From Pogonophryne albipinna (Eukaryota > Chordata > Actinopteri > Perciformes > Artedidraconidae), in contig CM053246.1 in NCBI GenBank assembly GCA_028583405.1, positions 2,910,570 to 2,974,569 of the forward strand: a DNA stretch of 64,000 bases. The letters run 5' to 3'. Positions 32,041 to 42,458 of this stretch are shown piece after piece. Under the pieces are notes generated by a model. That model was not told the origin of the DNA and ran no database searches. It was given only the letters and a program-made list of their open reading frames with translations. Numbering within the stretch: position 1 is the first letter of the stretch; every line of letters starts with the position of its first letter. The position numbers and the translations under genes were made by a program.

Positions 32041-32215
32041 CAATAATAATAATAATAATTATAATAATAATAATAATATTAGTAGGCCTAATAACCTTTA
32101 TATTTGTATAGCACCTTTTATACAAGAATTGTAGCCAAACTCGCTTCACAGCAGTTCAATAGACAAATAGTGTAAAATGACAGGATAAAAGCAATGTAGA
32201 GGAGCTACAGCTACA
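32041..32215 (-). repeat. LINE 3'-end remnant with (TTA)n tail
   Basis: On the minus strand this ends in AGGTGCTATACAAATATAAAGG followed by (TTATTA)n (32041-32080), the common tail of fish L2-type LINEs (GCGCTATA...TTATTATTATT). No coding remains. Confidence 0.55.
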
Positions 32216-32269
32216 TTTCAACAAATATATCCACTAAGATTAATACATGAAGACTTGTGACTCAGACTT

Positions 32270-32419
32270 GGACTCTTCTTGGGTGACTTGGACTCGGACT
32301 CGAACACAGGTAATGATGACTCGGACTTGGACTCGACTCCGACTGGTGACTCGGACTCGAAAAGTGGTGACTCGAGAGTGACTTGGACTCGTGAATTGGT
32401 GACTTGAGTACAACACTGG
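32270..32419. repeat. Fragment of the GACTCG-rich hAT-like family
   Basis: Repeated GACTTGGACTCGGACTCG phrases ending in GAGTACAACACTGG, the reverse complement of a CAGTGTTGTACTC hAT-like end. Related to 25726-27285 and to the ends of 46096-47969. The opposite end was not found. Confidence 0.55.
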
Positions 32420-32603
32420 GGTAAAATATCAAGATGTGCTTTTAGTAGTCAGTTAGGTAAAATTGTAGTTTGACGAAGGCAGACGCACTTCACAATAACG
32501 CCACTCAGTGCAGTGTAATCCTCTTGGCACTGTACTCTCTTTTCCTATGTCCTGATGACTATTCAACTGAAACCAAATATATTCACTCTGCCGTAGAACC
32601 TAC

Positions 32604-32662
32604 CTGATACGTGTTGTCAAAGCTGTCATACATGAACCGGGTGATCAGAGACGTCTTTCCAA
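32604..32662 (-). CDS. rab6: Host exon: RAB6-type small GTPase, P-loop/switch I exon
   Basis: On the minus strand a 59-bp exon encodes [20 protein letters not shown] (the first base of the Val codon comes from the upstream exon). This peptide is the RAB6 sequence following GEQS, with the end of the GxxxxGKT phosphate-binding loop and switch I. RAB6 is a Golgi GTPase for retrograde and exocytic transport. Splice signals fit: a pyrimidine-rich tract plus TTCTCTTGCAG before the exon and CAG|GTAGGT after it. In mammals I recall the same exon boundaries. Neighbouring exons are not seen, so introns on both sides extend beyond the window. The paralogue (rab6a, rab6b) cannot be decided. Confidence 0.9.
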
Positions 32663-33049
32663 CTGCAAGAGAAGAAAAAGACAGAGTGCGTTAAATGAGA
32701 GACAAGAGGCTTCCACTGTTAAACACTCAATAAGTGTCACAGCAGGTTTGGTGATTATGGTTTCAGTCATGGCTGTCTGTGCTGCCCAGGGAGCTCATTA
32801 GTGTGGGGGGTGACCAGGAGGTCAGCCAGGCAATCAGGTCTAGCTGTAATTAACATGCTGCTGCTGCTGCTACTGCTGCTGCTGCTACTGCTGCTACTGC
32901 GATTATGTTTGTTCCAAAAACAACTGCATTTCCCATTTTATATTTCCAATGGACACGGTAATGTCCATTGCAAATGACATGCAAAAATGCGAACTTCACA
33001 TTTTCCTTTTTATTGAACTATAGGAAACATGATAGGGAAGTCAGCCATC
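32663..33049. other. Rab6 intron segment with CTG repeat
   Basis: Directly upstream of the exon on the coding strand. Contains an imperfect CTG/CTA triplet run at 32859-32900. No other feature is recognised. Confidence 0.5.
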
Positions 33050-33600
33050 TAAAAAAACACCATCTTAAAGCTCACCTATTATCACCCAAATCATGGCATC
33101 ACATCACCCCGGTCCTCAAAGAACTCCACCGGCTCCCCGTTTCACACCACATCCACTACAAACTCCTGGTCCTCACTTTCAAAGCCCTCCACCACCTCAC
33201 TGACCTCCTCATCCTCTACCAACCACCCCGGTCCCTCAGATCCACCTCAGCCGGTTTGCTTTCCATCCCCAAGGCCAAACTCCGGAGCTTCGGGGACAGA
33301 GCCTTCTCTGTGGCATCCCCGAAGCTCTGGAACTCCCTCCCCAAATACCTCCGTGAGTCTGAGTCCCTCACCCTGTTCCAGTCCCGCCTCAAAACCCACC
33401 TCTTCAACTCTGTATCCATAAGCCCCCCCCCCCTCTCAATCAACTTCCTCCTGACTGCTTTTCTGTTTTGTTTTGTTTCTTTTTGGCTTTGTCTTTGTTT
33501 TTGTTTTTTTGTCTACCCTCCCTCCCAAATGTAAAGCGTCTTTGGGTTCAAGAAAAGCGCTATAGAAATCAAATATATTATTATTATTATTATGCTATAT
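33050..33600 (+). mobile_element. 5'-truncated L2-clade LINE 3' end
   Basis: The last ~160 codons of ORF2 are readable: HITPVLKELHRLPVSHHIHY, KLLVLTFKALHHLTDLLILY, PPRSLRSTSAGLLSIPKAKL, RSFGDRAFSVASPKLWNSLP and FQSRLKTHLF, a C-terminus typical of fish L2 LINEs. The 3' UTR ends AAAGCGCTATAGAAATCAAA followed by (TATTAT)n at 33575-33595. The start is abrupt at about 33050. Small changes only, but far too short to act. Confidence 0.88.
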
Positions 33601-33659
33601 TATAACAATATATTATAGGGCCATATCTATACAAAACATGACCCTTAAGTGTTCTGCTC

Positions 33660-34495
33660 AAAATACCAAACAGATCACCCATTGTAGCATGCCTCATACC
33701 CCTCTATTTCAGCCCTGTTACTAAAGTGCTGATTCTGGGTCTGCCCCTTTAAATGTAACCAAGCTGCTGCTGGCCATGCCCCTTTGGAGCTGCTGCAGGC
33801 CACGCCCCTGAAACTCAGATAAACGCTGCCGTGATTAAACGCCATATCATGTTCCAAACCACATCCAGCATTATTTCTGAAACAGTATGGAGCTCAAACG
33901 CTTTCTCTCTCACGGGTTTACCACAAGGACAGTAACTTTTATATCCGGCTTCTTTACACATACTCTCTCCAGAACAGCGTTAGCTCTGAGTGTTAGCGAT
34001 GCTTGCTAATGTAAACACAGACCATATTACTTCCAAAACATGTCGCGCATTGTTTCTGATACAGCACATAGCTTGACATGTTCTTTATTCAGTGTTTACC
34101 GCTAGAACAGTGCCATTGTATGTATTATATATATAACAACTTTACTCTAAGTCCTTCCCGTAGACATCCTGCTGAATACACAGACACACAGCTGAGGGAG
34201 GGGATTCAGCTAGCGACTGTATATGGGGACGATAGGTTGGGACGTGGGTGGAACGTTGCCAGGAGTTCGATGTAAAGCCAGCCAACATTTTACTAATGTC
34301 GTCATGACTGCAGCAAATCTGGATCAGCTCTGTTGTACCCCCGTTTTTAGAAATGTGGGTACGGAGGAAAAGAGAGAGGGTTGTATTTTCTGACAATTTG
34401 TGAGTCTCCTGACTCACAGGGGACACATACAGTATTTATGTATACAAGACATCAAAAAGTGCATTTTGCATAATAGGTGACCTTTTTTTGCCTAA
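33660..34495 (+). mobile_element. Repeat family F, forward copy
   Basis: Uninterrupted copy of the family that is split at 19270-22860. It begins near CATGCCTCATACCCCTCTAT and ends near AATAGGTGACCTTT. The first ~60 bp are repeated in reverse at the right edge of the window (63943-64000). No coding capacity; class undetermined. Confidence 0.6.
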
Positions 34496-34496
34496 G

Positions 34497-34812
34497 TCCG
34501 GCAGTGGCTCAGTCTGTAGGTGCTTGGACTGTGAGCCGTAGGGTCGCCGGTTCAAGTCCCCGAACAGACCTACATATGGACTGGTACTTGGAGAGGTCCC
34601 AGTTCACCTCCTGGACCCTGCCGTGGTGCCCTTGAGCAAGGCACCGGACACCCCCTTTTCCCCCCCACTCCCCATTGCTCCCTGGGCGCTGTACAATAGC
34701 TGCCCACTACTCCTACTAGGATTGGTTAAATGCAGAGGTCAAATGTCACTGTGTATGCTGTGTACTCTGCATGTGTGACAACTAAAGAGGGTTTCATCCT
34801 CTAATTATATTT
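34497..34812 (+). repeat. tRNA-derived SINE
   Basis: The head has pol III promoter-like boxes: TGGCTCAGTCTGTAGGTGC (A box) and GGTTCAAGTCC (B box, 34549-34559). The body reads TGCCCTTGAGCAAGGCACC, then GGGCGCTGTACAATAGCTGC, and the 3' end AAAGAGGGTTTCATCCTCT. The same body, reversed, is at 15668-15822. The tRNA-like head cannot be a functional tRNA: it continues without a terminator and lacks a clean acceptor stem. Confidence 0.88.
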
Positions 34813-34836
34813 AAGCAGATTTTGCTTACATTTATA

Positions 34837-36387
34837 CACTGAACAAAAATATAAATGCAACACTTTTGTTTTTGCTCCCATTTTTCATGAGATGAAATCA
34901 AAGATCTAAAAAAAATTCTATATACACAAAATAACCATTTCTCTCAAATATTGTTCACAAATCTGAAATAATCTGTGATAGTGAGCACTTCTCCTTTGCC
35001 GAGATAATCCATCCCACCTCACAGGTGTGGCATATCAAGATACTGATTAGACGGCATGATTATTGCACAGGTCTGCCTTAGGCTGGCCACAATAAAAGGC
35101 CACTCTAAAATGTTCAGTTTTATCACACAGCACAATGCCACAGATGTCGCAATTTTGAGGGAGCGTGCAATTGGCATGCTGACAGCAGGAATGTCCACCA
35201 GAGCTGTTGCCCGTGAATTGAATGTTCATTTCTCTACCATAAGCCGTCTCCAAAGGCGTTTCAGAGAATTTGGCAGTACATCCAACCGGCCTCACAACCG
35301 CAGACCACGTGTAACCACACCAGCCCAGGACCTCCACATCCAGCATGTTCACCTCCAAGATCGTCTGAGACCAGCCACTCGGACAGCTGCTGCAACAATC
35401 GGTTTGCATAACCAAAGAATTTCTGCTGTCAGAAACCGTCTCAGGGAAGCTCATCTGCATGCTCGTCGTCCTCATCGGGGTCTCTACCTGACTCCGGTTC
35501 GTCGTCGTATCCGACTTGAGTGGGCAAATGCTCACATTCGATGGCGTCTGGCACGTTGGAGAGGTGTTCTCTTCACGGATGAATCCCGGTTTTCACTGTT
35601 CAGGGCAGATGGCAGACAGCTTGTGTGGCGTCGTGTGGGTGAGCGGTTTTCTGATGTCAATGTTGTGAATCGAGTGGCGGTGGTGGTGGGGTTATGGTAT
35701 GGGCAGGCGTATGTTATGGACGACAAACACAGGTGCATTTTATTGATGGCATTGTGAATGCACAGAGATACCGTGACAAGATCCTGAGGCCCATTGTTGT
35801 GCCATTCATCCACGACCATCACCTCATGTTGCAGCATGATAATGCACGGCCCCATGTTGCAAGGATCTGTACACAATTCCTGGAGGCTGAAAACATCCCA
35901 GTTCTTGCATGGACAGCATACTCACCGGACATGTCACCCATTGAGCATGTTTGGGATGCTCTGGATCGGCGTATACGACAGCGTGTTCCAGTTCCTGCCA
36001 ATATCCAGCAACTTTGCACAGCCATTGAAGAGGAGTGGACCAACATTCCACAGGCCACAATCAACAACCTGATCAACTCTATGCGAAGGAGATGTGTTGC
36101 ACTGCGTGAGGCAAATGGTGGTCACACCAGATACTGACTGGTTTTCGGACCCCCTCAGACCCCCCCAATAAAGCAAAACTGCACGTTTCAGAGTGGCCTT
36201 TTATTGTGGCCAGCCTAAGGCACACCTGTGCAATAATCATGCTGTCTAATCAGCATCTTGATATGCCACACCTGTGAGGTGGGATGGAATATATAGAAAT
36301 ATATAGAAAATGTTTTAGATCTTTGAGTTCATCTCATGAAAAATGGGAGCAAAAACAAAAGTGTTGCATTTATATTTTTGTTCAGTG
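34837..36387 (+). mobile_element. Tc1/mariner transposon, 1,551 bp, with ~200-bp TIRs
   Basis: The ends CACTGAACAAAAATATAAAT (left) and its inverse at 36387 are flanked by TA (34835-34836 and 36388-36389), the Tc1 target site. The inverted repeats extend inward to the GGCCACAATAAAAGGCCACT block near 35085 and 36200, so they exceed 200 bp, with a deletion in the right arm. It encloses one transposase gene with a single frameshift. Confidence 0.97.
35110..36137 (+). pseudogene. Tc1 transposase (DD34E), one frameshift
   Basis: The N-terminal paired-type DNA-binding domain is readable (LRERAIGMLTAGMSTRAVAR, ELNVHFSTISRLQRRFREFG), followed by basic RPHNRRPRVTTPAQD. The catalytic triad is complete: LFTDESRF, LMLQHDNARPHV and SPDMSPIEHVWD, with 34 residues between the second Asp and the Glu, as in Tc1. 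The frame shifts once in the GGTGGTGGGGTTATGG stretch near 35680-35693, then continues as MVWAGVCYGRQTQVHFIDGI to the stop at 36135. About 340 codons in total, normal for the family. No other lesion was noticed. Confidence 0.93.
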
Positions 36388-37072
36388 TAATTAGAACAAT
36401 GACTGTCAAGCCAACAGACTAATTCATTATATGTCTTAAGGGCCGGTTTTTGGCATAGGCCACATAGGCGGTCACCTATCCAAGGGCACCAGATCTGGGG
36501 GGGGGGCGCTGCGCTGGTATCTCTGGGAGAAAAAAATAATGTTTGACTGTTTGGGCTCATCCTAATTTTCGGGCCTTGATGTAACAACATTCATAATTAA
36601 GTAAAGGTAACACCCTTTTCACCCCGGTTACACTTTTCATTTGCCCTGTACGATGGGCGCTGTAAGTTATGAAAGTGGGGGATGTTGGCTTATCAGGCGC
36701 TCACAGCCAAAGTGTGAGTGAACGTGCGAGCGTGCGAGGGAGAGAGAGAGAGAAGGCACACCGGTCCCGGGGATTGTTGTTGTTAGCATCTGGTGGAGAG
36801 TTTAGATAGTTAACTTTAGTCTAAGTTTTCTCAGTGGGTCTCAAACGTTTTGATCACAATTCATGTAAACAAATATTTCCCCAGGCACACCTCTATAATT
36901 ATTAGGATAAATAAAAACAGGTTTGAAATCATTTCAGTGTATACTATAGGACAGTAAAGCAAAAATACCGTTTAAAACTAGAGAGATTAAAAAAAATGCA
37001 TAAATAAATGTTAACTAGGTAAAATAAGATATAAATGAACAACAAAATGTAAATACGTTACACGTTACACTC

Positions 37073-38600
37073 TTAAAAAAGAATAATCTAGATGCTTCAG
37101 TAATGAACAATTACAGGCCCATATCAAACCTGCCATTTCTAGGTAAAATCATTGAAAAAATTGTTTTTCAACTGTTGAGTAATTTCTTGCATTTAAATAA
37201 CTGTTTGGATGTGTTCCAGTCAGGCTTTCGTCCAAACCACAGCACTGAGACTGCTCTTGTAAAGGTCTTCAATGACATCCACTTAAACACAGACAGTGGC
37301 AGAACTTCAGTGTTAGTATTATTAGATCTCAGTGCTGCGTTTGACACTGTTGACCACCACATATTACTCGACCGACTAGAAAACTGGGTGGGACTTTCGG
37401 AAACAGTTCTAAATTGGTTTGAATCCTACTTAAAGGACAGAAAAAACTTTGTTTCTATAGGTAAATACACATCTGAGTTGACAAATATGACGTGTGGGGT
37501 ACCTCAAGGCTCCATCTTGGGGCCTCTTCTCTTTAACATCTACATGCTACCACTGGCTCAGATAATGAAAAACAACAAAATAAGTTACCATAGCTATGCG
37601 GATTACACACAAATTTACGTAACAATTTCACCAGGAGACTATGCTCCAATTCAAACACTGAGTAAGTGCATTGAACAAATCAATGACTGGATGTGTCAGA
37701 ACTTTCTCCAATTAAACAAAAAACTGAGGTAATGGTTTTCGGAGCCAAGGCAGAACGTATAAAAGTTAGCACTGAGCTTCAGTCTGCAATGTTCAAAACA
37801 ACAGATAAAGCCAGAAATCTAGGTGTAGTCATGGACCTGAGTTTCAACAGTCACATTAAAACAGTTACTAAATCAGCCTACTATCACCTAAAGAATATAT
37901 CTAGGATTAAAAGACTAATGTCACAGCAGGATTTGGAAAAACTTGTCCATGCTTTTATCTTCAGTAGATTGGACTACTGTAATGGTGTCTTTGCAGGTCT
38001 CACTAAAAAATATATTAGAAAGCTGCAGCTAATTCAGAACGCTGCTGCTCGAGTCCTCACTGACACTAAGAAAGTGGATCACTCCTGTTCTGAAGTCTTT
38101 ACACTGGCTTCCTGTGTGTCAAAGAATAGATTTCAAAATACTGCTGCTGGTTTATAAAGCACTGAATGGTTTAGGCCCAAAATACATTTCTGACCTACTG
38201 CTAAATTATGAACCATCCAGATCTCTCAGGTCTTCAGGGACTGGTCAGCTTTCTGTCCCCAGTCAGAACTAAACATGGTAAAGCAGCGTTCAGTTATTAT
38301 GCTCCAAACATCTGGAACAAACTCCCAGAAACCTGCAGGTCCGCTGCAACTCTTACTACTTTTAAATCCAGGCTGAAGACTTTTCTTTTTGCCTCTGCTT
38401 TTAATTGAACTATTCACATCTTAAACTGCACTGTAACTTTTATCCATGTATTTTTTCTTTTAATGTTTATTTTATTATCTTTTCTTTTTAATGACTGATT
38501 TTAAATGCCATTTTCTTAATGTCTTTCGTTTTTTGTAAAGCACTTTGAATTGCCTTGTGTTGAAAAGTGCTATATAAATAAACTTGCCTTGCTTTACATT
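37073..38600 (+). mobile_element. 5'-truncated L2-clade LINE (Maui-like)
   Basis: Starts abruptly in the RT ([20 protein letters not shown]) and runs to a 3' UTR with GTAAAGCACTTTGAATTGCC and AAGTGCTATATAAATAAACT, a common ending in fish L2 elements. The endonuclease and ORF1 are absent. Two frameshifts and a lost catalytic residue make it inactive. Confidence 0.87.
37103..38408 (+). pseudogene. L2-clade RT, frameshifted, catalytic YADD changed to YADY
   Basis: Frame 1 (37103-37732) has [20 protein letters not shown], motif [21 protein letters not shown], motif [18 protein letters not shown], and motif [14 protein letters not shown], where the second catalytic Asp is replaced by Tyr (TAC at 37604-37606). 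A frameshift near 37725 leads to KARNLGVVMDLSFNSHIKTV and LDYCNGVFAGLTKKYIRKLQ, and another near 38085-38150 to the C-terminal AAFSYYAPNIWNKLPETCRS and FKSRLKTFLF with a stop at 38406. The mutated Asp alone would abolish polymerisation. Confidence 0.88.
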
Positions 38601-38642
38601 TATTTGTTAGTGGCTATGGTAGGTTATTGGTTATATTTCACA

Positions 38643-38815
38643 CAGGCTCCGCCCTCTACTGGACTCTATGGGTACTACTCTCTATCATGCTGTGCGTGCT
38701 TTCACCTACTGAGTTTACGTAAACGTAGCCGGCCAATCGGGGCTAGCCTACCTGAATGCGTGCGCAGGCCCACAGTATATAAAGGCGGCTACACCCGCCG
38801 CCCGCTATCCTTTTT
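38643..38815 (+). repeat. Left inverted terminal repeat of the DIRS element
   Basis: Pairs with 44085-44255 in opposite orientation, with a few substitutions. It contains GTATATAAAGG (38776-38786), a TATA-like promoter motif upstream of the gag-like frame. Confidence 0.88.
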
Positions 38816-38870
38816 CTCTTCAGACGAGCTGACAACCGAAGAGTTAAACGAACGAAGATTAGAAGGAAAA

Positions 38871-39158
38871 ATGGATTCACCATTACTGGAAGCTCGGCCA
38901 TGCACCTGCCCTGGTTTGATCGCGGGCGCCGGTCTCCACCACCTCTGCTTAGAGTGTTTGGGGGACCAGGATATGGCCGAGGCGGTGCCATTCACGTCGC
39001 CATTCCAGCGGGGCGGATGGCTCCGTTTGCCGTTGTCGGGCATTTCCGGGTCCGGTCCATGGAGGTCCACCGCCCTAGGTGATGACCATGGCGGCGGAAC
39101 GCAGCTGCTCCTAGCGGGCAGCAGGCTGGGCAGGGAGCTGTGCCACGCTACCGCGTGA
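38871..39158 (+). pseudogene. DIRS gag-like N-terminal fragment
   Basis: From the ATG at 38871 it reads MDSPLLEARPCTCPGLIAGA then GLHHLCLECLGDQDMAEAVP. The C-C...H-C-C arrangement followed by LG is typical of the first gag segment of fish DIRS elements. It runs to a TGA at 39156-39158 with low-complexity residues at the end. Downstream gag sequence is not readable because the leader region contains duplications and frameshifts. Confidence 0.55.
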
Positions 39159-39399
39159 CAAGGCGACTGCAAATAAACACGGGTGTGTTGGGCATCTCGC
39201 TCATTGCTGGAGATGCCCCCACCTCACCAGATCAGAGCGATTATTTGTAGCTTGATCGTGGCCGCCGCCGTTGTCTGCCGTGTGATATCCCGGTGAGGGA
39301 TCACGCCGCATGGCACTTTCCAAACACTGTCCCACACTCCCCGCCCCCTCTGTAAACTCCAGTATAGGAGCCAGCAGGTGGGCGCGTGCACGTGAGTGG

Positions 39400-40860
39400 A
39401 ATAAACCGAAGTGCTGTCAAAACACTGTGCGGGTTCAAGAGAGAGTGATGTGTGTGTGAAAACTATTGCATTTATCCCAGAGTAAGAGTCATCTCTCCCC
39501 ACATTTCCACTTTTCACCATAATGTCCGTTTCAAAGAGACTGCATTAGGACAGAGCCGCGGCCCCACGGGAGCGTGCCGCGGTGCGTTCAAGGACCTCAG
39601 TAGAAAATAGGCCCTTTTCTGTGTCAGCCCCCATGCCAAAACCCCCTTCTTATGGAAAGGTTTGGCAGCGGAGTAGGCCACCAGAGAATACTACAGCTTC
39701 TAAGCTTTGGCTCCACAGCTGCTGGCATGTCCCCTGAACACAGTTTTGTGGGGAATGGAAGCCCCACAAAAGCTGTGTACTGACAGAGTAGAGGGGCAGG
39801 ACACTGAGACTGGGTTACTCACTCAAGCTTTGTAGCGTCCCTCCTCCATTCAGGGGCAATAGAGTCAAATCTATCATCCTGGGAGGAGATAGGTTTCCTT
39901 TCAACAGAAAGTCGAAAAGAGGCCCTGTTGTATGAACGGTGGGTTACGTATTGTAACCCTAGTTCTAGAGTGATGTGTGTGTGTGAAAAATGCATTTAGT
40001 AAAAACTATGGCATTTATCCCAGAGTAAGAGTCATCTCTCCACAATTCCACATTTTCCCATAATGTCTCGTTGAGATCGGCAAAGCCGTTTTCATACGAT
40101 GTTAATTGGACACCCATTATGAGGCGCGGCCCCCGTGAGAGTGGCCGCGGTGCGTTCAGGGACCTCCGCAGAAGAACAGGGGGTCACGTAATGTAACTCT
40201 AGTTCTAGAGTGATATGTGTGTGTAAAATGCATTCAGTAAAAACGAGTGCATTTATCCCAGAGTAAGAGTCATCTCTCTCCACATTCCACATTTCCCCAT
40301 AATGTCCGTTTCAAAGAGACGGCATTATGACGACCCCCCCCCCCCCCTCGAGAGCGGGCCGCGGTGCGTTCATGGACAGAAGAAGCTCAGATTAATGCTT
40401 CTTTCTCTCTGAGAGAAAACAGCATTATGGCGGAGTGCGCGCTCTCACGGTGCGTGCCGTGGTGTGTTCAGGGACCTCAGGGAAAAATCGGCCGTTTTGT
40501 TCTCTGAGTGGAAACTGCATTATAGAAAAATTGCCCTTTCTGTGTCAGCCCCCCGTGGGTCAAACTTCCTTTTATGGAGGGTTTGACGGCGGAGTGGGCC
40601 ACCAGAGAGTACCACAGCCTCATAGCTGCGGCTCCGCAGCTGATTGCACATCCCCTAACACAATGTTATGGGGAATGGAAAATCAGTGGTGTATTAACAG
40701 GGCGGACGGACAGGACACTGAGACTGGGTTATTCACTCCAGTTTTGCAGCATCCCTCCTCCGTTCAGAGGCATGAGAGAGGCAAATCTGTCATCCCAGGA
40801 GGAGATAGGTTTCCTCTCGGCATGTGCACTCTCAAGTCAGAGAGAAGGGGCACTATTCCC
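39400..40860 (+). repeat. Internal duplications in the DIRS leader/gag region
   Basis: The segment 39610-39905 (TTCTGTGTCAGCCCCCATGC ... GGAGGAGATAGGTTTCCTTT) recurs as 40515-40820 (TTCTGTGTCAGCCCCCCGTG ... GGAGGAGATAGGTTTCCTCT). A shorter unit containing GCATTTATCCCAGAGTAAGA and CATAATGTC occurs three times, at about 39465, 40010 and 40250. Copies are diverged by several percent to over 10 percent, so the duplication is not very recent. The GTAACCCTAGTTCTAGAGTG motif before two of the units resembles the element's own terminal sequence. Confidence 0.85.
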
Positions 40861-41280
40861 TGTACTTCCTGGTTCCCAAGAAGACCGGAGAATTCAGGCC
40901 CATTCTGGATCTTCAAATGCCTGCACCAGCACATTGCATGCAAGAAGTTCCATATGTTAACTATGAAACAGTTACTGGGACTGGTGCAGCCAGGCGATTG
41001 GTTCACAACCATCGACCTGAAGAACGCTTACTTTCATGGCGAAATTGCTCCAAAACACAAAGTATTTGCGTTCTGCCTTCCAGGGGGTAGCCTACGAGTA
41101 CAACAGACTGACGTTCGGCTACTCCCTATCCCCACGCACGCTACGGCGCTGCAACCGCTCCGGGACCATGACATGAGGGTGTTCTTTTATCTGGGCGACC
41201 TCATAGTCATGGCCAGGTCCAGGGAATGGGCAATGTTTCACACAGCCCAAATGATCCTACACCTAACCAAGTTGGGTTGA
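40830..41280 (+). pseudogene. DIRS reverse transcriptase, frameshifted, YxDD changed to YLGD
   Basis: Readable in two frames: HYSLYFLVPKKTGEFRPILD then, after a shift, KKFHMLTMKQLLGLVQPGDW and FTTIDLKNAYFHGEIAPKHK (motif A Asp). The motif C position reads VFFYLGDLIVMARS at 41182-41220, where DIRS RTs have YLDD, so the first Asp of the catalytic pair is Gly. Part of the fingers-to-palm region (motif B) is scrambled by frameshifts near 41080-41150. RT of this type copies the element RNA using the inverted repeats. Confidence 0.8.
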
Positions 41281-41589
41281 AAAAGAGTTGCGGTCAATTG
41301 GAAGAAGAGCTCCCCCATACCTCACCAGCAGGTAAAATATCTGGGGGTGATGCTCGATGCAGGCAGACTACGTGCCACCCTGACAGAAAGCAGACAGGCA
41401 TCTCTGCTGCGGGCAGTCTGCAGGCTGTGTCAGGGGGCGACGGTGACAGCTTTGATCATCATGCAGACATTGGGTCTTATGACGGCTGCTCACTCCGTAG
41501 TGCCACTCGGACTTCTGCATGGACGTCGCATACAGAGGTGGCTTACCGGCGTTCGTTTAGATCTCAAGACACAAACGACGTCTGGTGAT

Positions 41590-42350
41590 CATCCCCCCCC
41601 TCAGTAGAGAGCAACCTCCGATTCTGGGGGTCCCCAGAGAATCTGCGGAGGGGAGCTCCACTGGGGCAAGTGACCTCCTATATCACAGTCTTTACAGACG
41701 CTTCAGTGACAGGATGGGGGGGGACATGCCTAGAGAGAGCTGTAGGTGGTTGCTGGCCTCTGACAGAGGCTCGGCACAGCAACCTCCTGGAGCTGCAAGC
41801 AGTGATGCTGGTCCTACAGCACTTCAAACCCTTAATACAGGGCAAACATGTGCTAGTGAGGAGCGACAACCGCACCACAGTGGCGTACATCAACAGGCAA
41901 GGCGGAGTCCGCTCAATAGCCTTGTTGACCGCGGCAGAGAACCTGTGGTTGTGGGTTTCACAGATTGTGTTGTCTCTAAGGGCCCTGCACATCCCAGGAC
42001 GGGAGAACAGGGGGGCCGACCTCATGTCAAGAGGCGGGCCCCTGCCAGACGAGTGGAGGCTTCACCCGGAGGTGGTGAAGCAGTTCTGGACTCAGTTCGG
42101 GAGAGCAGAGGTGGACCTGTTCGCCAATCGGCGCAACAGCCACTGTGCCCTGTGGTTCTCCCTGGCCCGGTGGGACAATCCGCCCTTGGGGGTGGACGCA
42201 TTTGCACACGAGCCATGGCCAAGGAAGCTGCTTTACGCCTTTCCACCGCTGCACCTTATCCCCCCCTTCTGGATAGGGTGAGGCGGGAGCAGCTGTCAGT
42301 CATCCTAGTGGCCCCAGATCGCCGCCTGGTGCCGTGGTACGCGGGGTAAC
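41590..42350 (+). pseudogene. DIRS RNase H and downstream domain
   Basis: One frame, open 41670-42281, holds RNase H: YITVFTDASVTGWGGTCLER (Asp), HSNLLELQAVMLVLQHF (Glu), VLVRSDNRTTVAYINRQGG (Asp) and GRENRGADLMSRGGPL (Asp), so all four catalytic acidic residues are present. It continues into RAEVDLFANRRNSHCALWFS, DNPPLGVDAFAHEPWPRKLL and YAFPPLHLIP, the conserved block between RNase H and recombinase in DIRS elements. A frameshift near 42280 leads to REQLSVILVAPDRRLVPWYA. Confidence 0.87.
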
Positions 42351-42458
42351 ACAGATGATGGTGGGCCAGCCCTGGGCTATTCCTCAGGTCTGGGGAGCGC
42401 TGTCTCAGGAAGCAGAGGCAATAGGGGCGTTACCCACTCTGGGCCAACCTCTCCAGGC

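Noticed and set aside
32604..32662. Retrocopy (processed pseudogene) of rab6
   Set aside because: Intron splice signals flank the 59-bp exon precisely and no adjoining exon sequence is joined, so it is a genomic exon.
34497..34570. Possible tRNA gene (A and B box-like sequences)
   Set aside because: It is the head of a SINE: the same body follows in another copy, and no proper cloverleaf with acceptor stem or T-run terminator follows.
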